This document shows, piece after piece, positions 1 to 10,596 of a DNA stretch of 46,316 bases (its first letter is position 1; each line of letters opens with the position of its first letter). The stretch is taken from positions 1 through 46,316 of the forward strand of contig DUQX01000115.1 in assembly GCA_012837615.1 (NCBI GenBank), given 5' to 3'. The stretch comes from Bacillota bacterium. GTDB lineage: Bacteria; Bacillota; Dethiobacteria; DTU022; UBA8154. A program made the translations under genes and the position numbers. Under the pieces are notes generated by a model. It did no database searches and was not told where the DNA came from. It worked only from the letters and a program-made list of their open reading frames with translations.

Positions 1-564
1 GACCCCACCGGTCCCAACCAGCCGATCAAAAAAGAAGGCCTCATTGATGAGGTTAAAGGGATTTGGGAATCGGTAAACGAATTCGTATATAACAATTCGA
101 ACAGGAATATTGAAGAGTGCTCCATGTACTCCTTTATCGACCGGCCGATGACCTCCTGCGGGTGCTTTGAGTGTATTATGGGCATTGTTCCCGAGGCCAA
201 CGGGGTTATGATTACAACCCGCGAGCACGGCGGTATGACCCCCTGCGGGATGAACTTCTCCACCCTGGCCGGCTCTGTAGGTGGCGGGGTGCAGACTCCG
301 GGCTTTATGGGACATGGGCGTACCTTCATTACCAGCAAGAAATTCATTAGAGCTGACGGTGGCCTGGGACGCCTGGTCTGGATGCCTAAAGAGCTCAAGG
401 AATGGTTGGGCGATGACCTGAGAAAAGCCGCAGAAGAGCAGGGGCTTGGAGCTGATTTCGTCGATAAGATTGCCGATGAAACTATCGGAGAGACGGCGGA
501 GGAGATCCTGCCCTTCCTGGAGGAAAAGGGTCACCCCGCGCTAACCATGGAACCGTTGATGTAA
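1..564 (+). CDS. acsB: Acetyl-CoA synthase (CODH/ACS) subunit, C-terminal part; 5' end outside the window
   Basis: Open frame from base 1 (DPTGPNQPIKKEG...). Contains CGCFECI and GGMTPCGM cysteine motifs typical of the ACS A-cluster domain; followed by acsC and acsD. Confidence 0.93.
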   Translation, partial: DPTGPNQPIKKEGLIDEVKGIWESVNEFVYNNSNRNIEECSMYSFIDRPMTSCGCFECIMGIVPEANGVMITTREHGGMTPCGMNFSTLAGSVGGGVQTPGFMGHGRTFITSKKFIRADGGLGRLVWMPKELKEWLGDDLRKAAEEQGLGADFVDKIADETIGETAEEILPFLEEKGHPALTMEPLM

Positions 565-673
565 ATAAGGATTTTTAAATACAGTTGTTTAAGATGAGCC
601 CGTAGATGGAGCCTTGCGATGAAGTCTGTGGGATCTTCATCTGTAAATACAAAAAATGAAAGGAGTCGACAAA

Positions 674-2002
674 ATGGGTTTAACAGGATTGGAGATCTTT
701 AAACATTTGCCAAAAACCAACTGCAAAAAGTGTGGTTTTCCAACCTGTCTGGCCTTTGCTATGGCCCTGGCAAATGGCAAGACATCTCTGGATAACTGCC
801 CTGATGTTTCGGATGAGGCGAAGGAAGCACTTTCTTCCGCTGCTGCTCCCCCTATTCGCCTGGTAAAAGTAGGCAGTGGGGACAATGTGCTTGAGATGGG
901 CGATGAAACGGAGATCTTCCGCCATGACAAGCGCTTTAATCACCCGACGGTAGTTGCTATTGCCGTTAACGATAACGAAGACATCGAGGCTAAAATCGAT
1001 ACTATTAATGGGCTGGCATTTGATCGAGTTGGTCAGCATTATGAAGTTGATATGGTAGCGCTCATCAACGCTTCAGGAGATGCTGCAACCTTTAAAGCTG
1101 CTGCGGAGAAAGCCGCTGCAAAAACGCAAAAAAACTTTACCCTCGTTACGTCCGATGTTGCCGCTATGGAAGGAGCGCTGCAGGTCCTGGCTGACCGCAA
1201 GCCGATACTTTACGCCGCGAACAAGGACAACTATGAAAAGATGACCGAGCTGGCCAAAGCAAACAGCTGCCCCCTGGCAGTGAAGGGTGAAAACCTGGAT
1301 GATCTGGCCGGGCTGGTGGAAAAAATAGTCGCTCTGGGTTACCGCGAGTTGGTTCTCGATCCCGGTTCCCGCGATACCTCAAAAGTTCTGGCGGATATGA
1401 CTCAGATCCGTCGCCTGGCAGTAAGAAGAAAATTCCGTCCCTTCGGTTATCCGACAATGGTCTTTACCAGCAAGGATGATCCGCAGGAGGAGATGCTGCA
1501 GGCGATAACCTATGTCGCTAAATATACGGGGCTTGTTGTATTAAATACTACAAAAAAAGAACTTTTGCTTCCCCTCTTAAGCTGGAGAGCCAATGTTTAT
1601 ACTGATCCCCAAAAGCCGGTTGCTGTAGAGCCCGGTGCGTATGAAATAGGAGAAGTAAATGAAAACTCGCCCGTTTATTGTACTACCAATTTCTCTCTTA
1701 CCTATTTCCTGGTGGAGGGTGATGTGGATGCCACCCGCATTCCCAGCTATATTATCTCCGTTGATACCGGCGGGATATCTGTTTTAACTGCGTACGCAGA
1801 TAACAAATTCACCGCTGAAAAAATTACCGCAGCGATTAAAGAATATGGTATGGAAGAGAAAGTAAAGCATAGGCAAATTGTCATTCCCGGGGCAGTCGCT
1901 GTGCTGAAAGGAAAACTGGAAGAAGAATCCGGCTGGGAAGTCATTGTCGGGCCGAGGGAATCTGCCGGTATTCAGAAGTTTGCCAAAGAAAGATTTGCCT
2001 AG
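674..2002 (+). CDS. acsC: Corrinoid iron-sulfur protein large subunit
   Basis: MGLTGLEIFKHLPKTNCKKCGFPTCLAFAMALA: N-terminal 4Fe-4S motif CxxCxxxxC of CFeSP gamma. The ATG at 674 has an aaaggag SD, so it is preferred over 656. Confidence 0.93.
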   Translation: MGLTGLEIFKHLPKTNCKKCGFPTCLAFAMALANGKTSLDNCPDVSDEAKEALSSAAAPPIRLVKVGSGDNVLEMGDETEIFRHDKRFNHPTVVAIAVNDNEDIEAKIDTINGLAFDRVGQHYEVDMVALINASGDAATFKAAAEKAAAKTQKNFTLVTSDVAAMEGALQVLADRKPILYAANKDNYEKMTELAKANSCPLAVKGENLDDLAGLVEKIVALGYRELVLDPGSRDTSKVLADMTQIRRLAVRRKFRPFGYPTMVFTSKDDPQEEMLQAITYVAKYTGLVVLNTTKKELLLPLLSWRANVYTDPQKPVAVEPGAYEIGEVNENSPVYCTTNFSLTYFLVEGDVDATRIPSYIISVDTGGISVLTAYADNKFTAEKITAAIKEYGMEEKVKHRQIVIPGAVAVLKGKLEEESGWEVIVGPRESAGIQKFAKERFA

Positions 2003-2105
2003 TATAATCCGTAAATATAGCAGGTTCTATCACGCTGTTTACTTTACTGCCGGGAACACTCGGTAAAGCAGAATAATACTAAAAAGGTATGAAAGGAGTA
2101 GAGCG

Positions 2106-3074
2106 ATGGCTGTAGAGCTTTTAAAAGAAAAATATAGAAGCCAGGTTCGGGAAGTTGTGCTGGGAGCTACCAAAGAAGAAGGCGGAACCCGTAGCCATAC
2201 TTTAAAAGTCGGCGGGGAAAGCGCGCTGCCCTTCCTGCATTTCGAGGGGACGATCCCCAACCGCCCCCTGGTTGCCATGGAAATTTGGGATATTGTTCCT
2301 GAAGAATGGCCGGCCAGCCTGAAGAGTTTCTTTGAAGATGTGTATGACGATCCCGGAGCCTGGGCGAAGAAATGCGTTGAAGAGTACGGTGCCGATCTTA
2401 TTGCCGTGCGTTTCAAGAGTGCGGATCCGGACATCAAAGATGCTTCTGCTGAAGATTGTATCGCTACGCTGAAGAAAGTCCTGGAGGCTGTAGGAGTCCC
2501 GCTGATCGTTTACGGATGTGGAAAGGCGGAGAAGGATAACACCATTATTGGCCCTCTGGCCGAAGCTGCGGAGGGGGAGAACCTGCTTCTGGGAGTTGCG
2601 GAGCAGGATAATTATAAGTCGGTTGCCAGTGCCGCCATGGCCTACAAGCATTGCGTAATTGCACAGTCTCCCATTGATATTAATATCGCCAAGCAGTTAA
2701 ATATTTTAATTGCTGAAATGAGCACACCTCTTCTGGACCGTATTGTAATTGATCCTACTGTTGCCGCCTTGGGATACGGCATCGAGTACAGCTATTCCAT
2801 CATGGAAAGAGCCCGCTTTGGTGCACTTCAAGGTGACCGGATGCTGGCCATGCCCACTATAGCGAATGTTGGCCATGAGGTCTGGAGTAAAAAAGAATCC
2901 TATATTTCCGAGGAAGAACAGCCTGGATGGGGCGACCAGGCAGAGCGTTCCATGGCCTGGGAGGCGGCTACAGCCGGTGCATTGCTTCAGGCAGGGATGG
3001 ATATCCTGGTTATGCGTAACCCCAATGCTGTAGGGTTGATTAAGAAGCTTATCGACGATATGATGAAGGGATAA
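2106..3074 (+). CDS. acsD: Corrinoid iron-sulfur protein small subunit
   Basis: 322 aa ORF with TIM-barrel CFeSP delta-type sequence, adjacent to acsC; SD gaaaggag. Confidence 0.92.
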   Translation: MAVELLKEKYRSQVREVVLGATKEEGGTRSHTLKVGGESALPFLHFEGTIPNRPLVAMEIWDIVPEEWPASLKSFFEDVYDDPGAWAKKCVEEYGADLIAVRFKSADPDIKDASAEDCIATLKKVLEAVGVPLIVYGCGKAEKDNTIIGPLAEAAEGENLLLGVAEQDNYKSVASAAMAYKHCVIAQSPIDINIAKQLNILIAEMSTPLLDRIVIDPTVAALGYGIEYSYSIMERARFGALQGDRMLAMPTIANVGHEVWSKKESYISEEEQPGWGDQAERSMAWEAATAGALLQAGMDILVMRNPNAVGLIKKLIDDMMKG

Positions 3075-3170
3075 TAGTTTAAGCCTTTGCAACAAGGATG
3101 AATAGGGTGCCAGAGGTTTGTTCTGTAAAACCTCTTATCGTTAGAATAGAAAACTTAATGGTTGATTTAG

Positions 3171-4043
<873 letters not shown>

Positions 4044-4091
4044 ATACACTTAATGAAGCCGGAAATTGTTTTAAGAGGGAAGTGAGTAAAA

Positions 4092-4772
4092 ATGATTGTT
4101 GCTGAGAGAAAACCATTGGCGGAAATCTCCAAGATGCTGGAACCTTTCCGGAAAATATGTATTTTAGGCTGCGGCACTTGTGTTACCGTCTGCTTGGCGG
4201 GAGGAGATAAGGAAGCGGCAGAGGCGGCTGCGGCCCTTTCCTTACTCAGGCAAAATGAGGGTAAGGATGTGGAGATCAGTACGCATACCCTCTTGCGTCA
4301 ATGTGAGTACGAGTATATTGACGATTATGCTGAACAACTGGCCCAATACGACGTAATCCTATCTCTAGCCTGCGGTGTGGGCGTGCAGACAATGGCTACC
4401 AGACTTCCGGATAAAATTATCTTGCCGGGATTAAATACAAAGTTTATGGGATACCCCCAGGAGCAGGGGATATGGAAAGAAAACTGCCTGGGATGCGGTA
4501 ATTGTGTACTGGATTTAACGATAGGTATCTGCCCGATTACGCGTTGTGCCAAGAGTATGCTCAACGGGCCCTGCGGCGGTTCTCAAGACGGTAAGTGTGA
4601 AGTCAATAAAGATATTGACTGCGCCTGGCACCTTATTCACGAGCGTCTTTCAAAACTGGGAATGTTGGACAGGATGGAAGCAATCCAGCCCCCGAAGGAT
4701 TGGTCTACTTCCCACCATGGAGGTCCGAGAACAATAATAAGGGAGGATGTCAGGCTTGAAAATAGAGAGTAG
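4092..4772 (+). CDS. metV: Methylenetetrahydrofolate reductase C-terminal-domain protein (MetV, Fe-S/zinc cysteine motifs)
   Basis: CGTCVTVCLAGG, CLGCGNC, CPITRCAKSMLNGPCGGS motifs of the MTHFR_C family; located between acsE and metF. Confidence 0.9.
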   Translation: MIVAERKPLAEISKMLEPFRKICILGCGTCVTVCLAGGDKEAAEAAAALSLLRQNEGKDVEISTHTLLRQCEYEYIDDYAEQLAQYDVILSLACGVGVQTMATRLPDKIILPGLNTKFMGYPQEQGIWKENCLGCGNCVLDLTIGICPITRCAKSMLNGPCGGSQDGKCEVNKDIDCAWHLIHERLSKLGMLDRMEAIQPPKDWSTSHHGGPRTIIREDVRLENRE

Positions 4773-5679
4773 ACTTGAAAAAATACTCAGCAGCGGCCAT
4801 TTTGCGGTTACGGGGGAACTGGGGCCGCCCAAGAGCGCTGATCTGGAAACTTTAAAGCACCATGCAGAGGAAATGCGCAACCATGTCGATGCTTATAATA
4901 TTACGGATAACCAGACGGCTATTGTGCGTACTTCCAGCATAGGCGTTGCTGCCCACCTTATACAGATGGGTTTGGAGCCCAATGTACAGATGACGGTTCG
5001 GGATAGGAACAGGATTTGCCTGCAGAGCGACCTGCTTGGAGCGGTAAGTTTTGGAGTAAGGAATTTTCTCTGTTTGCAGGGTGACCACGGCAAATTTGGG
5101 AATGAGCCCGCCAGTAAAAATGTTTACGATCTGGACTCGATGCAGCTTATTCAGGCGGTAAAAAATATGCGGGATGAAGGCGTCTTTATCGGAGGCGAGA
5201 AGTTGGAGCACCCTCTTCCGAAGATCTTTATCGGTGCTGTGGCTAATCCATTTGCCGATCCGTTTGAATATCGCCCGTTGCGCCTGGCTAAAAAAATTGC
5301 CGCAGGCGCACAATTTATCCAAACGCAGTGCATTTTCGACCTGGATCGTTTTGAAAAATGGATGGAGAAAGTTAGGGAACTGGGCCTACATAAAAAGGTT
5401 TATATCATGGGCGGAGTTACTCCGATCAAATCAGTCGGTGCTGCCCGTTACATGCAGAAAAATGTATCCGGCATGATTGTTCCCGAAGAACTGATTACCC
5501 GTATTAAAGGAGCAGAGGACAAGAAAAAAGAGGGTATTAAGATTGCTGTTGAAACCATCCAACGCCTTAAGGAGATCGAAGGCGTTGCGGGTGTTCACGT
5601 CATGGCTATTGCCTGGGAAGAAATAGTTCCGGAAATAGTTGAAAGGGCCGGTCTTTACCCCCGTCCTACAGTTAATTAG
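4756..5679 (+). CDS. metF: Methylenetetrahydrofolate reductase
   Basis: GHFAVTGELGPPKSADLETLKHHAEEMRNHVDAYNITDNQ; MTHFR TIM barrel. SD gggagg fits the TTG at 4756 better than the ATG at 4747. Confidence 0.9.
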   Translation: MKIESRLEKILSSGHFAVTGELGPPKSADLETLKHHAEEMRNHVDAYNITDNQTAIVRTSSIGVAAHLIQMGLEPNVQMTVRDRNRICLQSDLLGAVSFGVRNFLCLQGDHGKFGNEPASKNVYDLDSMQLIQAVKNMRDEGVFIGGEKLEHPLPKIFIGAVANPFADPFEYRPLRLAKKIAAGAQFIQTQCIFDLDRFEKWMEKVRELGLHKKVYIMGGVTPIKSVGAARYMQKNVSGMIVPEELITRIKGAEDKKKEGIKIAVETIQRLKEIEGVAGVHVMAIAWEEIVPEIVERAGLYPRPTVN

Positions 5680-5732
5680 CTACCGTTTTAACTGTATAAA
5701 AAAATAGCAATATAATATTATGTTTGAAGATG

Positions 5733-5764
5733 AAAAGGGCGCTTTTTATTACGGCCCTTTTTTT
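5733..5764 (+). terminator. Rho-independent terminator of the acs-met cluster
   Basis: AAAAGGGC gctttttattacg GCCCTTTTTTT hairpin with U-tract. Confidence 0.8.
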
Positions 5765-5851
5765 CTGCATGTAATAAAAATGCAAGTTTTTTTTGTTCTG
5801 GCAGGATTTATTCACTTCATAAAGAATCATACATCAAAAGGAGGTCTTTGT

Positions 5852-6814
5852 TTGGGCAAACAATTTGTCAAGGATTTAAAAGTAGGTAGCCATGTCTTTT
5901 CTCAGTTTGTTGTGGTTGCCCATAAAACTCTATCATTTTCTGCACCTTCCAGGCAGGGGGAGTATTTTATAAAGCTACTCCTGGGAGATGTAAGCGGGAC
6001 AATTAAAGGAATTATCTGGAACAGTTCTATGGTAAGGATGCCGATCCGGACGGACGAGGTACTTCTAGTAAACGGTGAAGTTGAAGAATACAATGGTCTC
6101 CAATTGGTTATAAATGACTACAGCATTGTTGAAAAAGAAAAGGTTAACAGGAGCCACTTTCAGGCAACTTGTCCCAGAGGTAATGATGAGATGTGGAGGG
6201 GGCTTTTGGAGATTGTTTCTTCAGCGGTTAGCAATGAACATTTAACCAGACTTTTGAATATCTTTTACAACGACCAGGATTTGGTAAAGGGCTTTCGTCT
6301 TTCTCCCGCAGCCAAATCTATTCATCACAATTACCTTGGTGGGCTGCTGGAACATACTCTGGAAGTCGTTGAGATATGTGAGCACCTGATAAAATTATAT
6401 CCGGAGGAGATCGACAGGTCGCTGCTAATTACCGCTGCAATATTCCATGATATCGGGAAAATAGAAGAATACAATGCCGATAGTTTTACGTTTGAGCAAA
6501 CGGACAAGGGGAAGCTTTTGGGGCATATTACCATAGGGCTGGAAATGGTGAGAAAAATGATTGAGTCAATACCTTCCTTTCCCGATGACCTTAAAATGAA
6601 ACTTGAGCATATGATTATTAGCCACCATGGCGAAAAAGAGTGGGGTTCTCCCGAAGTTCCCCAAACATTTGAGGCATTTGCATTGTTTCACGCTGATTTG
6701 CTCAGCGCCCGATTAAAACAAATTTCTCAACTGGTTAAAAAACATAACGGTAAGCCTTCTGCCTGGACCGAATGGGATCGTTTCCTGGGGCGCAGAGTAT
6801 TTACCGCAAAGTAA
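5852..6814 (+). CDS. 3'-5' exoribonuclease YhaM-like (OB-fold plus HD domain)
   Basis: OB-like N-terminus followed by HD motif AAIFHDIGKIEEY. SD aaaggaggt before the TTG at 5852; the upstream ATG at 5720 would start before the terminator hairpin. Confidence 0.8.
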   Translation: MGKQFVKDLKVGSHVFSQFVVVAHKTLSFSAPSRQGEYFIKLLLGDVSGTIKGIIWNSSMVRMPIRTDEVLLVNGEVEEYNGLQLVINDYSIVEKEKVNRSHFQATCPRGNDEMWRGLLEIVSSAVSNEHLTRLLNIFYNDQDLVKGFRLSPAAKSIHHNYLGGLLEHTLEVVEICEHLIKLYPEEIDRSLLITAAIFHDIGKIEEYNADSFTFEQTDKGKLLGHITIGLEMVRKMIESIPSFPDDLKMKLEHMIISHHGEKEWGSPEVPQTFEAFALFHADLLSARLKQISQLVKKHNGKPSAWTEWDRFLGRRVFTAK

Positions 6815-6857
6815 TATTGTCCGGGTAAGAAGTAACGGGTAAGAAGTAATAAGGTGG

Positions 6858-7988
6858 GTGAAAGGAATGAAACGGTTAAAAAATTCGCGCAAGATAGTGC
6901 CGCTGGTAAAAAACGCTGAATATTATTTCCAGAAGGGGAGCTATTATTGTCGGCAGAATAAGCTGGAAAAGGCACTGTTATTTTATAAAAAAACGGTTGA
7001 AGTTGAACCGCATAATTCTATCAACCATTATAACCTGGCCTGCCTGTTAAGCAGGATGGGCCATTTGGAAAAGGCCAACCAGATTTTTTCTTATATTGTT
7101 CATAAAATGGATTCTTCACTAACGGAATGTTATTTCCTTATGGCAGTAAATTACGGGTTGCTGGATGAACTGGACAAAACCCGTTATTACCTAAATATTT
7201 ACCTTCAGCTATCACCTGATGGGGAGATGGTCGAGGATGCTGAAGAGCTCCTGTTTGCATTGACTGCAGAAGACGATCTGGATTATGAAAAAGAAGATCC
7301 CGCCTGTGCCGGGGAGCAATACAGCCCGGAAGAGGAAATGGTAAGACATTATCGTGAGGATAAAGAGGCAAGGAACATTTTATTCAATGCCCTTTATCAT
7401 AATAATGAACAGTACGTAGAGAAAGCCATCAGTCTTTACGGGTCATTAATGGCGGACGGTATTGGTGAACGGAGTTTAAAAGAGTTTGTCAAAAATCCCT
7501 GGGTTAAGCAAAGGCTTCGTTTACGGGCCCTTCTTGAACTCAAGAATATGGGTGTTAAAGGCCCGGTTACAATCTTCATGGAAGGTGCCCTGCGTGAAAT
7601 AGATATCTCATATTATCCGCTGGTGGCTCCGAGATGGCGGGAGAAATGGCAGCAGGTGATGGATTGTACCCTCCGGAACATGCGTTTAAGCAAGTCTTAT
7701 AACGATCGCTTTTATGAAGATGCCCAATCTATCTGGATTGATTTTTTAAACAACCTTTATCCCCGCGCTCCAAAAATCAAAAAAATTGAGGTCTGGGCCG
7801 CGGGACTTGAATATGCCCTTGCCAGGTACCATTTCCTGGGGATAACTCAAAAAACGCTGGCGGGGCAGTATAATGTCTCCCCTTCCAGCATCTCTTTAAA
7901 GTATAAAGAAATAAATAAGGTGCTGCATATTGAACACCGTGCATATCGGAATATGCTTATGTACCTAACCCGGCGGGAGAAGGAATAG
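6858..7988 (+). CDS. Tetratricopeptide-repeat protein with C-terminal HTH-like segment
   Basis: TPR units (YYFQKGSYYCRQNKLEKALLFYKKTVEVEPHNSINHYNLACLLSRMG); C-terminal TQKTLAGQYNVSPSSISLKYKEI. Confidence 0.75.
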   Translation: MKGMKRLKNSRKIVPLVKNAEYYFQKGSYYCRQNKLEKALLFYKKTVEVEPHNSINHYNLACLLSRMGHLEKANQIFSYIVHKMDSSLTECYFLMAVNYGLLDELDKTRYYLNIYLQLSPDGEMVEDAEELLFALTAEDDLDYEKEDPACAGEQYSPEEEMVRHYREDKEARNILFNALYHNNEQYVEKAISLYGSLMADGIGERSLKEFVKNPWVKQRLRLRALLELKNMGVKGPVTIFMEGALREIDISYYPLVAPRWREKWQQVMDCTLRNMRLSKSYNDRFYEDAQSIWIDFLNNLYPRAPKIKKIEVWAAGLEYALARYHFLGITQKTLAGQYNVSPSSISLKYKEINKVLHIEHRAYRNMLMYLTRREKE

Positions 7989-7994
7989 TGGATA

Positions 7995-8852
7995 TTATTT
8001 TTCAATGACGTTTTTCCACAGGTCCCTGATCTCTGCGGGTGAAAGCCCTTCACCGAGGTAGCTTTCCCCAATCCATATCTCAAAGTGCAGATGCGAATTC
8101 AGCGTATTGCCTTCAGCGCCTTCACTGGTTCCTGAGTTTCCTATATATCCGATTAAATCGCCTGTTTCTACACTGTCTCCTACTGCCAGGTTATCTGCAG
8201 TACCGCTAAGATGCGCATAGCGCGTGGTAACACCGTTTGAATGGGTTAACCAGACCTGCCTTCCCCGCAGCATGTCCAAAATATCAGCAGGTGTTTCATC
8301 CATTTCCCAGGCGGTCTCTAATAGTATTTCCCTTTCATTGGTAGGAAGTTCGACAAAGTCGTGATCTATTCTGCAAACAGTACCTGGCCCTGCCGCAAAG
8401 ACCGGATCCCCGAATTTAACAGGGATGCTGCAATAGCCCTCATAAAAATCCAGCCCCTCATGAGTGCCGTTCCTGTAAGCACGCGGTGCGCCGGGAAGCT
8501 GTGAGTCCTTGGTTGTAACTGTAGCTCCTGGCAGGGGGCTTTTTAGAAAGGATAAAACTTCCAGCAGCGTATCATCATCCCAGTTTTTGGGTTTTTCCTG
8601 TACGGGTAGGTCCTCCGGCTCAGTATTTTCGGGTAATTGGCCATAATCGGAAGCTTTTTCGGGTTTACCAGGGTTATCTACTTTTTTGGGGTTATGTATA
8701 CTTGCGGGCTCTCTATCCTCGTGATTGTTCGGAGGAGGCGGTGTATTGCTTTCTCCCAGAGTATCAGAAATAGTATTGGAAAAAAGAAGGGGGGCGAGGG
8801 CGATACAGCTAATAAAAATTATCACCAGCGGCATAAGTTTCTTAATCTTCAT
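7995..8852 (-). CDS. M23 family metallopeptidase (LytM-like), secreted or anchored
   Basis: N-terminal hydrophobic segment; THEGLDFY, YAHLSG, NSHLHFEIWIG motifs. Confidence 0.85.
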   Translation of the reverse strand: MKIKKLMPLVIIFISCIALAPLLFSNTISDTLGESNTPPPPNNHEDREPASIHNPKKVDNPGKPEKASDYGQLPENTEPEDLPVQEKPKNWDDDTLLEVLSFLKSPLPGATVTTKDSQLPGAPRAYRNGTHEGLDFYEGYCSIPVKFGDPVFAAGPGTVCRIDHDFVELPTNEREILLETAWEMDETPADILDMLRGRQVWLTHSNGVTTRYAHLSGTADNLAVGDSVETGDLIGYIGNSGTSEGAEGNTLNSHLHFEIWIGESYLGEGLSPAEIRDLWKNVIEK

Positions 8853-9004
8853 GGCAGTTAATAACCTCCATTAGTGAAATCATATTTCATATTAACATAT
8901 TTTAGAGAAATATGTCCAAGAAGATTTAGAGGAAAAAAATTAATATAGAGGGAAAAGCAGGATATCTGCAGAATTTAGATATAAAGTGGGGGAGGGAGAT
9001 AAGA

Positions 9005-9643
9005 TTGTGCAGCAGAAATGCCTTGCCAGTTGTATTAGAGGATTTTGCTTCCCGGGATCCCCGGGAAATGGCAGATTTAAGTGGCGCAGCATTTCAGGAT
9101 AATACGATTTTTCTTCGTTACTGTAATCTTCCCCTGGAGATTACCCACCCGCAAGGTGAGATTAATTTCCTCGAAAGAGGTAAAAACTCTAAAATAGAAG
9201 GGCGTTCTCCGGAGGGGCTGTCATCAGACGAAAAAGTTGTTATTTTACAGTACCTTACCCGGGCCAGCGGGCTGCCGGTAAGGGGACAGTGGCTTTCATT
9301 TCTCGATTTAAGGGGGGGACAGCTGCACTGGAAACCTTTTCAAAAAGAGGCTTTGGAGCCGCTGGCAAAAAAATTCTACAACAAAAAGGATCTTTTTTTA
9401 AAACTGGCTTTTGAGCACGGAGGCTCCCTACTGGAGCAGGGCGATGCAGGGGTTGTTATACCTGTTTTTCCCCGAATCCCCCTGGCTTTTATACTCTGGG
9501 ATGGAGGGGAGGAATTTGTACCGCGTTCAACGATACTCTATGATTCCGTTGCAGAAACTTATTTAACTACCGCCGGGTTATATGTTCTCGGTATTCAGTC
9601 GCTTATCCGGATATGGTTTCCGGGTGATACCAGATTTGCATAG
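9005..9643 (+). CDS. DUF3786-like protein
   Basis: 212 aa; PVFPRIPLAFILWDGGEEFVPRSTILYDSVAETYLTTAGLYVLG resembles DUF3786 proteins (from memory, no search run). Confidence 0.6.
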   Translation: MCSRNALPVVLEDFASRDPREMADLSGAAFQDNTIFLRYCNLPLEITHPQGEINFLERGKNSKIEGRSPEGLSSDEKVVILQYLTRASGLPVRGQWLSFLDLRGGQLHWKPFQKEALEPLAKKFYNKKDLFLKLAFEHGGSLLEQGDAGVVIPVFPRIPLAFILWDGGEEFVPRSTILYDSVAETYLTTAGLYVLGIQSLIRIWFPGDTRFA

Positions 9644-9664
9644 AAGAGAGGGGAGCACAGCATT

Positions 9665-10591
9665 TTGTTTCCCAAGAGCTTGTTTAATTTAAACCAATTG
9701 ACAACAGCTGCTATAGAAGAGATTTTGAGCAGGGCTGCTTATTATAAGAAAAAGAGAAAGAAAGAGTCGTTTTCTTCCCTCAAGGGGAAAAATATAGTGC
9801 TCACTTTTTGGGAACCCAGTACGCGTACGCGTGTTTCATTTGAAATGGCTATACGGAAGCTGGGCGGTAACGTAATCAATTATTCGCCAGAAATCTCCAG
9901 CGAAAAAAAAGGCGAGAATTTAAAAGATACTGTGAATACGCTCGCAGCGCTGGGTGCTGACGCAGTGATTTTCCGCCACAGTTCGCCTGGTTTTTTCAAT
10001 TTGCTTTCCCAATTGATTGATATTCCCTTTATCAGCGGTGGTGAGGGCTGCTATCAACACCCAACACAGGCTCTTCTTGATATTTTTACCCTGCGCGATC
10101 GTGGTGTGGAACTCTCGCAACTAAAGGTTATTATAGTGGGAGATATTTTACACAGCAGGGTTGCCCGCTCCCTTTTTTATGCTTTTCCCCCTTTTAGTGC
10201 CGAGCTTACGCTGGTTGCTCCACCTGTCCTGCTGCCGGAGGAGCTAGTTCCCAGGGGTGTAAGCCGGGCTTATCATCTTGATGAAGTATTGCCAGAAGGT
10301 GACGTTGTATATCTCCTTAGAGTTCAGCGGGAGCGGCAGGGAAAAAATCTTCTTCCATCCCTTGCTGAATATTCAGCGCTGTACGGAATTAACGAAAAAA
10401 GGCTTCCCTTATTAAAAAAAGGTGTTTTATTGATGCACCCCGGGCCTGTCAATGTTGGAACGGAGATCAGCCGGGGCGTTCTTGATTATTTTGAGAAGAA
10501 TTGTCCCGGGAGCGTTCTTTTCCAGGAGCAGGTTCGAAATGGTGTATTTGTACGCATGGCAGTTTTAGATCTGTTTTTGGGGGGAGGATAA
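9665..10591 (+). CDS. pyrB: Aspartate carbamoyltransferase catalytic subunit
   Basis: EPSTRTRVSFE, HPTQALLDIFT, LMHPGPVNVGTEI motifs. Confidence 0.95.
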   Translation: MFPKSLFNLNQLTTAAIEEILSRAAYYKKKRKKESFSSLKGKNIVLTFWEPSTRTRVSFEMAIRKLGGNVINYSPEISSEKKGENLKDTVNTLAALGADAVIFRHSSPGFFNLLSQLIDIPFISGGEGCYQHPTQALLDIFTLRDRGVELSQLKVIIVGDILHSRVARSLFYAFPPFSAELTLVAPPVLLPEELVPRGVSRAYHLDEVLPEGDVVYLLRVQRERQGKNLLPSLAEYSALYGINEKRLPLLKKGVLLMHPGPVNVGTEISRGVLDYFEKNCPGSVLFQEQVRNGVFVRMAVLDLFLGGG

Positions 10592-10596
10592 AGGTA

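Noticed and set aside
637-1457. Antisense ORFs over acsC (637-930, 680-1039, 1164-1457)
   Set aside because: Overlap a clearly coding acsC; composition effects only.
5720-5851. N-terminal extension of the YhaM-like ORF from ATG 5720
   Set aside because: It would begin before and run through the metF terminator hairpin; a TTG with a strong aaaggaggt SD at 5852 is better.
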